A DNA stretch of 64,000 bases, from NCBI GenBank assembly GCA_017471925.1, contig JAFURM010000053.1:19754-83753 (forward strand), given 5' to 3'. The translations under genes were made by a program, and so were the position numbers. A model generated the notes under the pieces. That model was not told the DNA's origin. It saw nothing but the letters and a program-made list of their open reading frames with translations, and made no database searches. Source of the DNA: Bacteroides sp. GTDB taxonomy: Bacteria > Bacteroidota > Bacteroidia > Bacteroidales > Bacteroidaceae. Shown one piece after another: positions 1 to 8,009 of this stretch; the first letter of the stretch is position 1; each line of letters starts with the position of its first letter.

Positions 1-100
1 AATCTCTCTGAAGATCTGGGATAATCACCTTCGTATCGTCTCCAAATAGTTCACGAAGACTATACTCATTACCACTTACAAAAGTATTTGTTCTATTCAT
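1..100 (-). CDS. DUF262-family protein, N-terminal fragment (runs off window)
   Basis: Only the first 33 codons lie in the window. They contain a KVIIPDLQRD stretch that matches the 'IP.yQR' signature at the start of DUF262 (ParB/GmrS-like nucleotide-binding) proteins. The ATG at 98-100 overlaps the 3' end of the preceding DUF262 gene by 8 bp, so the two are probably translationally coupled. This makes a tandem DUF262 pair at the end of the operon. Function is inferred only from the family and from its partner. The rest of the protein, including any DUF1524-type nuclease half, is outside the window. Confidence 0.7.
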   Translation of the reverse strand, partial: MNRTNTFVSGNEYSLRELFGDDTKVIIPDLQRD

Positions 101-1889
101 TTCTTTCAATATTGTAGTCATTCGCTAATATTTTAAGGATTATCATGGAAGACTCTTCAATATTTGCAGGCTCCCATTTCCCGTTGGCAAAGGAAGAAAT
201 GGTATGCAAGAGATTCCTGCTTTCGAAGCTCCTTTCATTGTTGAAGAACTTTTTCTTCTTCTCCTCAAAAGAGAGGTTTCCAAATTCAGAATTATTCCTG
301 CCATATAACAGAACTATATTACCTATACAATGTTCGCTGAACCTTGTTTTGTCTGTAAAGACCTTGTCAGAGTTGAGGAGCGTTGGATTTGCTGTCTCTG
401 CTTCTGACAACTCTGTCCCATCGCCTCTTACATAGACGCATCTGCCGTCATCCCTTATTTCAACATGATAGAATCGTGACTTTGGATAGATGTGTTCAAG
501 TGACTTGTTGGCCCAAATAGAAAAGTCGAATTTCACTCCTTTGCCACCATTCAGTTTGTTATACTCCTCTACATTTAACCTTAGCAATTGTTTGGTCAGC
601 AAGTCATCATATACATTATAGACATGAGACTTTGACAGGTCTTCTATCATTTTGCGGGCCCTCTCTTCCCGCTTATGAGCATTGTCTATTTTTCCATCTA
701 TTGCAGTAGGATCATTGGTAAAAGGTTCTGCTACTTCTATATGAGTGGCACCTAGAAGCCGCCATTTCGCATAGTATTCCAGTTTTTCTTTGGCCCGTTT
801 GTTCTCAATGAAGTACATGATTACATTGTATTTATCTTCAGCGTCTCCAGAAGAACCGATTAATGCACACTTCAGGTAGTTAAAGGAGTGTACGTCATTA
901 TATACATCTTCGAAATCTTTCTGAAGATCACGAAGTTCCTTAAAGACATTCTTTGCCTGTTTTATATCATTGTCAGGCAGAAGGTGCTTAAAATTACGGA
1001 ATGAGAAAGGACTTGTATGATTCTTCTTTTTATAATAATATTCTAAAAGTAATCCCATAGGTTTGTGGGTATTGAAAAAATCCTTCACATCTTCCCTGTT
1101 CCACCAATAAAGCCATTTATCCCACTCTCGGGCATACTTGCTTCTCAATGCATTTGTTTCCCATTCCATTGATGCGATCTCTTTCAAAATGATAAAACTA
1201 TCATCAAGAGTCCTTACTATAGGCAAATTCGCAATTTCTGCTGTTTGGGAAACTATATGAAGTATTTCTGCTTTCACAAGTTCCTCGTCATGCATCTTGG
1301 CTTTCTGTCCATTCATCATCGTAAATGTTCTTACTGCTTTCTCACGATCTACTACAATGTACAGCAAACTAATTTTATTCAACAAGAAGTTTGTGAACTT
1401 CCCTTTGTCCATGTTGTCTCGAATCAGTTGCTTTATCTGCTCTATTGCTTGTTTGAAATAGAAAATGTCTTGATTTAGATTCTCTGGGTCTTCATTCTGA
1501 TAGTCAAAACTTTCATTTTTCAAAGAATTCAAGAAAGACTTCGATTGCTCTCTGACAGCATAGTCCAAGTCTATTTCCATGTTTCCTGTGACATTCTTAC
1601 TGTCCAGACACCAGAGTAAAAGATATAGTGTAGTAGTACGTTGCTGCCCATCAATTAGGAGTATCTTGTCACCATCTTCAACCACAGTGACACCTTGAAG
1701 AAAAAACTGGTGTTCACTATTCGCGGTATAAGCGGCAATCAGACTGTCAATAAGAACTTCTACCGAAGTTTTTTCATCAGCAATTCTAACAGACCATTTA
1801 TAACCTCTTTGGTAATTGGGTATGACGAATGTCTTATGCCCATTGTCTGGATATAAATACTCTCTTAATGTTTTAAAACATGTTGACAT
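93..1889 (-). CDS. DUF262/DUF1524 (GmrSD-like) protein
   Basis: 598 aa. The N-terminal DUF262 domain has FVIPNYQRGYKW at about residues 21-32 and the hallmark DGQQRTTTLYLL at 80-91. The C-terminal part has HIYPKS (His466) followed by a GNIVLLYGRNN stretch at 523-533, the arrangement of the DUF1524 His-Asn nuclease-like domain. The two-domain layout matches GmrSD-type proteins, some of which are modification-dependent (type IV) restriction enzymes. It sits 45 bp after the exonuclease gene and overlaps a second DUF262 gene. Whether this protein cuts DNA, and which DNA, cannot be told from sequence alone; family membership is clear. Confidence 0.85.
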   Translation of the reverse strand: MSTCFKTLREYLYPDNGHKTFVIPNYQRGYKWSVRIADEKTSVEVLIDSLIAAYTANSEHQFFLQGVTVVEDGDKILLIDGQQRTTTLYLLLWCLDSKNVTGNMEIDLDYAVREQSKSFLNSLKNESFDYQNEDPENLNQDIFYFKQAIEQIKQLIRDNMDKGKFTNFLLNKISLLYIVVDREKAVRTFTMMNGQKAKMHDEELVKAEILHIVSQTAEIANLPIVRTLDDSFIILKEIASMEWETNALRSKYAREWDKWLYWWNREDVKDFFNTHKPMGLLLEYYYKKKNHTSPFSFRNFKHLLPDNDIKQAKNVFKELRDLQKDFEDVYNDVHSFNYLKCALIGSSGDAEDKYNVIMYFIENKRAKEKLEYYAKWRLLGATHIEVAEPFTNDPTAIDGKIDNAHKREERARKMIEDLSKSHVYNVYDDLLTKQLLRLNVEEYNKLNGGKGVKFDFSIWANKSLEHIYPKSRFYHVEIRDDGRCVYVRGDGTELSEAETANPTLLNSDKVFTDKTRFSEHCIGNIVLLYGRNNSEFGNLSFEEKKKKFFNNERSFESRNLLHTISSFANGKWEPANIEESSMIILKILANDYNIERNE

Positions 1890-1934
1890 ATTATAATTTG
1901 CATTTAATTAGTATCCACCGATTTATTATCAATT

Positions 1935-2429
1935 TTACAATATCTCCCTCGCAATCCAAGCACAAGCCTCAGCATCAGCCAGTGCATGGTGATGGTTCTC
2001 TAAATGATAGCCGCATCGGGTCGCAACGGTATGCAATTGGTGATTGGGAAGGCTTTTGCCAAAAGTCCGTCGGGCGGCTATACAGGTACAATGAAATTCA
2101 TAATCAGGATAATCCATACCGTAGCAACGAAAGACAGCCTTCAAGCAACTTTCATCGAAGGACTTGTTGTGAGCCACCAAAGGGAGTCCCTCTATCAAAG
2201 GTTCAATTTGTCCCCATACCGTAGGGAAAAGAGGGGCAGTTTCTGTATCACTTCGGGTGATGCCATGCACTTTAGTACACCAATAGCTGTAATAGTTCGG
2301 TTCGGGGTGGATGAGCGAATAGAACGAATCAACGATTTCTCCATCCCGAACAATTACCACACCCACACTGCACACACTGGTGCGTTCACGGTTGGCGGTT
2401 TCAAAATCGATTGCTGCAAAATCTCTCAT
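1935..2429 (-). CDS. DnaQ-like 3'-5' exonuclease
   Basis: 164 aa, a single compact exonuclease domain of the DEDDh (DnaQ/epsilon) family. Exo I is seen as AIDFET at residues 6-11, Exo II as AHNKSFDESCL, and Exo III as HHHALADAEA near the C-terminus, so all catalytic acidic residues and the His are present. It lacks the extra domain by which replicative epsilon binds polymerase, so it is a stand-alone nuclease. It is 5 bp from the RhuM-Doc gene upstream and 45 bp from the DUF262 gene downstream, in one transcription unit. A role in processing foreign or damaged nucleic acid is an inference from context. Confidence 0.85.
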   Translation of the reverse strand: MRDFAAIDFETANRERTSVCSVGVVIVRDGEIVDSFYSLIHPEPNYYSYWCTKVHGITRSDTETAPLFPTVWGQIEPLIEGLPLVAHNKSFDESCLKAVFRCYGMDYPDYEFHCTCIAARRTFGKSLPNHQLHTVATRCGYHLENHHHALADAEACAWIAREIL

Positions 2430-2434
2430 AACAT

Positions 2435-3430
2435 TTATTTGTTTTCCCTATTTATCAAATTCACTACAACCTTGACCATAATATCCTTTTCCTCGGTTCG
2501 GCTCTCGGCTATCATTAGTGTAAGTGCCACCAAAGTGTTGTCGGCAATACGTTTATGACCGTCTTCGGCGTACAAGATGCCGTTCTTTTCCATAAACCAA
2601 AGGAAGAGCATGGCTGCAATGCGCTTGTTGCCATCACTAAACGAGTGATTCTTTACGACGAGGTAAAGCAACATAGCCGCCTTTTCCTCAACAGACGGAT
2701 ATAGATCTTCGCCGGCAAATGTCTGGTATATCTGTCCGATACTGCTTTTAAAAGAGTCGTCCTTCTCATTAGCGAACCATTGACTGCCACCGAATTTCTC
2801 TTTCAGAGCGTTGATGGCCGCCATCGCGTTTTCGTATGTGGCTCTAAACGGTTCATTTGAGGTAGTCTTATCGATTGACAGGTTTTGATAGTCATAACGG
2901 TCGAGGGTATCGAGGGCATAGACGTAATCACTGATTACATTGAACAAACCGCTATATTCGTTGTTGGACACTTTTTCTTGAAGCGACAAGGCTCTCGACA
3001 TTAAATGGACAATGTTTTTCAGTTCATGATACCGTTCAAGTTTCAGATTTTGATTGACCACATAGCCTTTAATCAAGAAATCCTTCAAAACTTTGTTTGC
3101 CCACTGGCGGAAACGGGTGCCATTGACAGACTTTACTCGATAGCCAACGGAAATGATAACATCGAGAGAATAGAAAGGTACTGGTTTCTTGACTCCATTA
3201 ACGTGTAAATTTTGCACGTTATTCTCTCGGAGAAGTTCTCCTTCTTTAAATACGTTGATTACATGACGTCTTATATTAGACTCTTCTCTTGCAAATAATT
3301 TTGCCATCTGACTTGTAGTCAGCCACACTGTTTCCTCCTGCAACTTTACTTCCAACTGCGTATTCCCGTCTTCACTTGTATAGATAATGATAGAAGAGGT
3401 GTTATCGGATATGATTTCTTCTTTTCCCAT
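2435..3430 (-). CDS. RhuM-type protein fused to a Doc/Fic domain
   Basis: 331 aa. Residues about 15-130 are a RhuM (virulence-associated) domain, with TTSQMAKLFAREESNIRRH near the start and YSLDVIISVGYRV at 87-99, probably DNA-binding. The C-terminal third is a Fic/Doc domain with the active-site loop HSFSDGNKR at 262-270. The loop resembles that of Doc (GNKR/ANKR) rather than AMP-transferring Fic proteins (GNGR). Doc-type loops can phosphorylate EF-Tu, so a growth-arresting kinase activity is possible. The gene starts 1 bp after the WYL regulator stop and ends 5 bp before the exonuclease. No separate small antitoxin is visible; the RhuM half or the operon partners might restrain it. That last point is inference. 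Confidence 0.85.
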   Translation of the reverse strand: MGKEEIISDNTSSIIIYTSEDGNTQLEVKLQEETVWLTTSQMAKLFAREESNIRRHVINVFKEGELLRENNVQNLHVNGVKKPVPFYSLDVIISVGYRVKSVNGTRFRQWANKVLKDFLIKGYVVNQNLKLERYHELKNIVHLMSRALSLQEKVSNNEYSGLFNVISDYVYALDTLDRYDYQNLSIDKTTSNEPFRATYENAMAAINALKEKFGGSQWFANEKDDSFKSSIGQIYQTFAGEDLYPSVEEKAAMLLYLVVKNHSFSDGNKRIAAMLFLWFMEKNGILYAEDGHKRIADNTLVALTLMIAESRTEEKDIMVKVVVNLINRENK

Positions 3431-3431
3431 A

Positions 3432-4343
3432 CTATTTCAACTGATATTTATCACACATTCCTTTTATGTTACTTGCCATTTTGTCACGTAGCGATAGCGA
3501 TTCGAGGACTTCCACGTCTTCGCCATTCCGCAATATCTCTTGCAGGAAATCGTATGTCGGACAAAGTTTCAATACGAAAATGCTATACTGCTCGGTTCTT
3601 TCTATCTCCTGCTGGCTATGGTGCAGCGGCAATGAACGCCAGTAGTTAGCTTGCTTAGCTGACACTTTCAGTTTGATTTCTTCTACATCAAGCTCGTCAT
3701 CAATGATTACACCATAGTATTTTTCAAAATATTCCGATGGATGGAACGTGTCCGGCATCTTGAACCTTTTGTCAGTGAGCACCGATAGCGTATGAATTCG
3801 GTCGAGCGCATATATCAATACATCGCCATAATAAGGGCTGCGGGCTACCATGTACCAACGCTGTTTGAACAGCTTGACACAAAATGGCTCTACATCAAAG
3901 GTACTGCTCTTGTCACTCCAATAGCTTTGATAGGTCATGCGGATAGTCTGTTCCTTCTTCATCGCTTCGATAATGGAGGAAAGATAGGCCTGACCGGAGG
4001 GTATTTCTTCGAGCAGGATGCGATCCTTCATGTGCAGATTGTCTATCAGCAGGTTACTCACCGAAATGGAATTCAACAACCAGTTGCGAAGATTTCCATT
4101 TTTCAACTCTTCTTCATTGGCAATGTAATAGTGATACCCACCTTTGCGCTCGCAGTCGACAATCAGTCCAAACATCTCTTCAACAGCAATGCGCCATTTA
4201 TGAAATGTCCTGAGAGGAAGTTCTACACCCTCACTCAATTCGCTATCAAGCCACTTTTCGTTTATCGCTTCAAAAGTGATTCGCTTGGCGGCATAAATGG
4301 TTTCAACCAACCAGACATACTTATTCAAAAGATTCTTTGCCAT
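3432..4343 (-). CDS. WYL-domain transcriptional regulator
   Basis: 303 aa. The N-terminal part is a winged-helix-like region (LPLRTFHKWRIAVEEMFGLIVDCERKGG at about 40-68). The central WYL domain lies at about 125-210 and includes TIRMTYQSYWSD, KLFKQRWYMVARSP and IYALDRIHTL, which are its usual strands. A WCX-like C-terminal region follows. WYL proteins repress or switch on many phage-defence operons and sense nucleic-acid ligands. This is the first gene of the operon, with a TACCTTTG box 25 bp upstream of its start, and the next gene begins almost at its stop. It is therefore the likely local regulator of the whole cluster. Confidence 0.88.
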   Translation of the reverse strand: MAKNLLNKYVWLVETIYAAKRITFEAINEKWLDSELSEGVELPLRTFHKWRIAVEEMFGLIVDCERKGGYHYYIANEEELKNGNLRNWLLNSISVSNLLIDNLHMKDRILLEEIPSGQAYLSSIIEAMKKEQTIRMTYQSYWSDKSSTFDVEPFCVKLFKQRWYMVARSPYYGDVLIYALDRIHTLSVLTDKRFKMPDTFHPSEYFEKYYGVIIDDELDVEEIKLKVSAKQANYWRSLPLHHSQQEIERTEQYSIFVLKLCPTYDFLQEILRNGEDVEVLESLSLRDKMASNIKGMCDKYQLK

Positions 4344-4367
4344 ATCATCAATTTATCAATCCTATTG

Positions 4368-4375
4368 CAAAGGTA
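4368..4375 (-). promoter_or_regulatory. -7 promoter box of the WYL-DUF262 operon
   Basis: TACCTTTG on the minus strand matches the Bacteroides -7 consensus TAnnTTTG, 25 bp before the WYL gene. No good -33 TTTG is seen at the expected distance. It is the only plausible promoter for the five-gene operon. Confidence 0.6.
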
Positions 4376-4449
4376 ACAAAAAGATGTGCAGGATGAGGGC
4401 ACAGGATGGGAAATATAGTTGATTTTGACGAGATAGGTGTAGCAAAATA

Positions 4450-4505
4450 GGCACGGATTACGAGGAAACGGTTCTGAATCCGTAATAATCCTCGCAATCC
4501 GTGCC
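4450..4505. repeat. 56-bp palindromic repeat, copy A
   Basis: Imperfect palindrome. Left arm GGCACGGATTACGAGGA pairs with right arm TCCTCGCAATCCGTGCC with one mismatch, and an inner ACGG...CCGT stem lies between them. It sits 3' of the MscS gene (minus strand) and may also end its transcript. Two other copies of identical length and end sequence occur at 43182 and 63536. Confidence 0.8.
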
Positions 4506-4553
4506 TTAGGAGTGACAGGAGAGAACACCTGTCTGAAATGATGTCGCAGGCTC

Positions 4554-5453
4554 TCAGGCCTGGTGTACCGTAAGTTGCGGGAAGGGGAAGCCGATGCCCT
4601 GCTTGTTGAACTCGGCATAAACGGTCTTGTTCATATCGAAGTAGACATCCCAATAGTCAGCACTCTTCACCCATACGCGGACAACAATGTTCACACTGCT
4701 GTCGGCCAAGGCATTGAGGGCAACGAAAGGAGCGGGAGTAGTCAGAATGCGCTTGTCGGCAGCGATGATGGCACGCACGGCAGCCTCCACCTTGTCATAG
4801 TCTTCGCCATATTCCACACCGAACACCCAGTCTACACGACGGGTATCCTCGCGGCTGTAGTTCACCACCGTGCCACTGCTCATGGCACCGTTAGGCACAT
4901 AGATAATCTTGTTATCAGCCGTGCCCAGAACTGTGTGGAAAATCTGGATTTCGCGCACCGTACCCGATACGCCCTGGCCTTCCACGTAGTCGCCCACCTT
5001 GTAGGGACGAAGCAACAGGATGAGAAGTCCGCCGGCAAAGTTCTGCAGATTACCGGAGAGTGCCATACCGATGGCCACACCGGCCGATGCCAGCAAGGCG
5101 GCGAATGAAGTGGTCTCTACCCCCAACTTACCTACAACGGCTATGATGAGCAGGATGGTCAGCAGGATGTTTACCAGGCTCTTGGTGAAGGTCTGCACAC
5201 CGGCATCCACCTTGCGCCTTTTCAGGAGTTTGGCCACCATCTTGTTGACTACAGAGATAAGGAGACGTCCTACGATGAAAATGATGAGCGCACCCAGGAT
5301 GTTGCTTCCTGCATTCACGCCCCAGTCTATCAGCTTCTGCATCAGCACCTGCATTTTATCGAAGCCATCGGCTGCGACAACCTCGGTGGTAGCAGCAACT
5401 GCTTCAGTGGTTTCTGCGGCCACTACCGCCTCTTGTAATAAAGAAAACATCAT
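4554..5453 (-). CDS. mscS: Small-conductance mechanosensitive channel (MscS family)
   Basis: 299 aa, close to the length of E. coli MscS. Hydrophobic helices at about 51-72 and 93-113 precede the pore-lining TM3 (LASAGVAIGMALSGNLQNFAGGLLILLLRP, about 121-150), rich in Ala and Gly with the family's GxxLxxxxQNxxxG pattern. The beta domain (VEGQGVSGTVREI..., NGAMSSG) and the C-terminal alpha/beta domain follow. Such channels in the inner membrane release solutes on hypo-osmotic shock. A TATCTTTG promoter box lies about 46 bp upstream, and the gene is probably transcribed alone, ending at the palindrome at 4450-4505. Confidence 0.93.
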   Translation of the reverse strand: MMFSLLQEAVVAAETTEAVAATTEVVAADGFDKMQVLMQKLIDWGVNAGSNILGALIIFIVGRLLISVVNKMVAKLLKRRKVDAGVQTFTKSLVNILLTILLIIAVVGKLGVETTSFAALLASAGVAIGMALSGNLQNFAGGLLILLLRPYKVGDYVEGQGVSGTVREIQIFHTVLGTADNKIIYVPNGAMSSGTVVNYSREDTRRVDWVFGVEYGEDYDKVEAAVRAIIAADKRILTTPAPFVALNALADSSVNIVVRVWVKSADYWDVYFDMNKTVYAEFNKQGIGFPFPQLTVHQA

Positions 5454-5498
5454 TTTTAGATTGGTTTTAGTTTATATTGAACAATAGTATTATCGCTA

Positions 5499-5506
5499 CA
5501 AAGATA
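5499..5506 (-). promoter_or_regulatory. -7 promoter box of mscS
   Basis: TATCTTTG on the minus strand, matching TAnnTTTG, 46 bp before the mscS start. The -33 element is not clear. Confidence 0.5.
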
Positions 5507-5599
5507 ATGCAAAAGCTGCTAATAGCCTCATTTTGCACGCCAACGCCTGACGTTTTTGGACAAATCGTCCACTTTTGCCGACGATTTCTAAAAGCGGAC

Positions 5600-6643
5600 T
5601 CACTCCCATCTCTTCTTCCGGAAATAGAGATAGACCGCCACGGCAATGGCAATCATCACTCCCCAGGCAAAGAGGTAACCATAGCGCCACTCCAGTTCGG
5701 GCATGTGACGGTAGTTCATTCCCCAAATGCCGGCCAGAAAGGTCAGTGGAATGAAGATTGTGGAGACCACTGTCAGTTGCTTCATGATGCTGTTCATACG
5801 CCGGTCGTTGTTGGAAAGGTAGAGGTCGGAGAGTGCCGAAATCATATCGCGACACCCCTCCAACGTCTGCAGCACAAACTGCAGATGGTCATTCACATCG
5901 CTGAAGAAAGGACGGTTGGCCTTGTGCAGCAATGCGTTCTCGGCATGAAAGAGTTTGCCCACGTGCTCCTTCAATGGGAACACACTCTTCCGCATAAGCC
6001 GGAACATGCGCCGGTAGAGTTGAATCTCATCAATTCCCGGCGTGCCATTTCCTTCAGAGGCCAGCAGACGCTCTTCCAGGTCTTCCAGTTCGTCCTCCAT
6101 GCGCGAAATCAGTCCCATATACTCTGTCATCACACTGTTGAGCAACACGCTGAGCAGGAAGTCCGTTTCGCGATGGCGGATTTTCAGCACGTTTTTCTCC
6201 ACAGCCTTCTCCACCTCGTGCAGGAAGGCAGCCTCTCCCTCCACAAAGGTCAACAGGTAGTCCTTACCCTGCACAATCACCAGTTGCTTGGTTGCATAGG
6301 TCCGTTCCTCCGTCCGATAGAGCAGTTCCTTCAGGATGACAACGTTATAGCCGTCATGCTCTTCTATCTTGGGCAGATGTTCGGCATTCAGGATATCCTG
6401 CACCGTCAGGAAATCCACCCCGAAATGGTTACACACCTGATGCACCGTCTCCGCATCCTGCAAGCCATGTACTTGCAGCCAATTGATGGCACCAGACTGC
6501 AGCAGCGGCTTTATGGCAGCCATGTCCCCTCCTTGGTGAAAGGTAGCACCATCGGCATTGTAGCTACACAGGTACAGACGGGTGGCTATCTCGCTCTGTC
6601 CGGTGTAGTGCAACTCTTCATTTAACTGATTGTTTCTGATCAT
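5600..6643 (-). CDS. corA: CorA-family divalent cation transporter
   Basis: 347 aa. A long cytoplasmic alpha/beta and coiled region is followed by two C-terminal membrane helices. The first carries the signature GMN in FLAGIWGMNYRHMPEL and the second is YGYLFAWGVMIAIAVAVYLYF, ending in a basic FRKKRWE tail. This is the CorA architecture for Mg2+ (or Co2+/Ni2+) uptake as a pentamer in the inner membrane. The gene lies between thrC and mscS on the same strand with separate spacing (30 bp from thrC, 146 bp to mscS), so co-transcription is uncertain. ZntB-like selectivity cannot be ruled out from the loop alone. Confidence 0.93.
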   Translation of the reverse strand: MIRNNQLNEELHYTGQSEIATRLYLCSYNADGATFHQGGDMAAIKPLLQSGAINWLQVHGLQDAETVHQVCNHFGVDFLTVQDILNAEHLPKIEEHDGYNVVILKELLYRTEERTYATKQLVIVQGKDYLLTFVEGEAAFLHEVEKAVEKNVLKIRHRETDFLLSVLLNSVMTEYMGLISRMEDELEDLEERLLASEGNGTPGIDEIQLYRRMFRLMRKSVFPLKEHVGKLFHAENALLHKANRPFFSDVNDHLQFVLQTLEGCRDMISALSDLYLSNNDRRMNSIMKQLTVVSTIFIPLTFLAGIWGMNYRHMPELEWRYGYLFAWGVMIAIAVAVYLYFRKKRWE

Positions 6644-6673
6644 AAGAACAGGAAAAAGAGACGGGAACAGACG

Positions 6674-7999
6674 TCACACCGTCAGCAGATAGCGTTTGAA
6701 ATCGGCAAACTCCTTCGTCATGGGAACACTCTGCTTTTCGCCACGCATAAAGGCCTGCAACTTCTCGGGAATGGCGACAGGAGCACCGATAATACTCTCC
6801 ACCGTATCCTTGAACTTGGCCGGATGGGCCGTCTCCAGGAAGATACCGGTTTCTCCGGGTTGCAAACCTTCCGCCAAAGCTCTATAACCGCATGCGCCGT
6901 GGGGGTCAAGCAGATAGTCATTTCCCTTCCACACCTGCTTCATCGTATCGGCAATCTGCTCGTTCGTGTAGGTAGCACCGCTGATTTCGTCACAGATGGC
7001 ATCATGACTATTTTTGTAGAGATCCAGCACACGGGCAAAGTTGCTGGGGTCGCCCACGTCCATGGCATTGGCAATCGTAGCCACCGACGGCCGCGGAGAA
7101 TAGACACCCGTCTGCAGGTATTGATAGAAGATGTCATTGCGGTTATTGGCAGCGATGAAACGCTTCACGGGCAGGCCCATATGCTTGCCGAAGAGTCCGG
7201 CCGTAATGTTTCCGAAGTTTCCGCTGGGCACACAGATGACCGGCATGGCCTCTTCGCCCGTAACCGTGCGTCCACCCGTCAGTCGTTTCCACTGGGCATA
7301 GGCATAGAAATAGTAGAACGCCTGGGGCAGGAAACGGGCCACATTGATGGAGTTGGCGCTGGTCAGCTGCAGATGTTCGTTCAGCTCCCGATCCATAAAG
7401 GCCGCCTTCACCAATGCCTGACAGTCATCAAAGGTTCCGTCCACCTCCAGGGCGGTGATGTTCTGGCCCAGCGTGGTGAACTGTTTCTCCTGAATCTCGC
7501 TGACTTTTCCTTTGGGATAGAGCACATAGACGTGAATCCCCTCCACACCGAGGAAACCATTGGCCACGGCACTGCCCGTATCACCCGAAGTGGCCACAAG
7601 CACATTCAGCGACGCACTGCGACCGGAGGTCTTCACGAAGTGACCCAGCAGACGGGCCATGAAGCGTCCGCCTACATCCTTGAATGCCAGCGTGGGGCCG
7701 TGAAAGAGTTCCAGGGAGTAGATGTTGTCGCTGACTTTCACCAAGGGCACATCAAAACTCAGGGTGTCATAGACAATCTGTTTCAGGGTGTCGGCCGGAA
7801 CATCCTCACCAAAGAATGCATCGGCCACCCGATAGGCGATTTCCTGAAAAGAGAGGTTCTCAATGGAATCATAGAACTCCTTGGGGAGCAGTTTGATGCT
7901 ACGGGGCATGAACAGCCCCTTGTCGGCTGCCAGCCCCTTCACTACGGCCTCTTCGAGCGTAGCTTCAGAAGCCTGACGGTTGGTACTGTAGTATTTCAT
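6674..7999 (-). CDS. thrC: Threonine synthase
   Basis: 441 aa, the length of the fungal/enteric-type threonine synthase. PLP-binding Lys is K107 in HGPTLAFKDVGGRF. VATSGDTGSAVANGF is the phosphate-binding loop, and PSGNFGNITAGL is also present. It turns O-phosphohomoserine into threonine. It is the last gene of thrA-apgM-thrC, 10 bp after the apgM-like gene, and is expected to be co-regulated by the leader peptide in front of thrA. Confidence 0.96.
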   Translation of the reverse strand: MKYYSTNRQASEATLEEAVVKGLAADKGLFMPRSIKLLPKEFYDSIENLSFQEIAYRVADAFFGEDVPADTLKQIVYDTLSFDVPLVKVSDNIYSLELFHGPTLAFKDVGGRFMARLLGHFVKTSGRSASLNVLVATSGDTGSAVANGFLGVEGIHVYVLYPKGKVSEIQEKQFTTLGQNITALEVDGTFDDCQALVKAAFMDRELNEHLQLTSANSINVARFLPQAFYYFYAYAQWKRLTGGRTVTGEEAMPVICVPSGNFGNITAGLFGKHMGLPVKRFIAANNRNDIFYQYLQTGVYSPRPSVATIANAMDVGDPSNFARVLDLYKNSHDAICDEISGATYTNEQIADTMKQVWKGNDYLLDPHGACGYRALAEGLQPGETGIFLETAHPAKFKDTVESIIGAPVAIPEKLQAFMRGEKQSVPMTKEFADFKRYLLTV

Positions 8000-8009
8000 A
8001 TAGTGGATT

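Noticed and set aside
4325-4653. Two short minus-strand frames over the region between WYL and mscS
   Set aside because: They cover the palindrome and part of the mscS end, with no start signal or domain.
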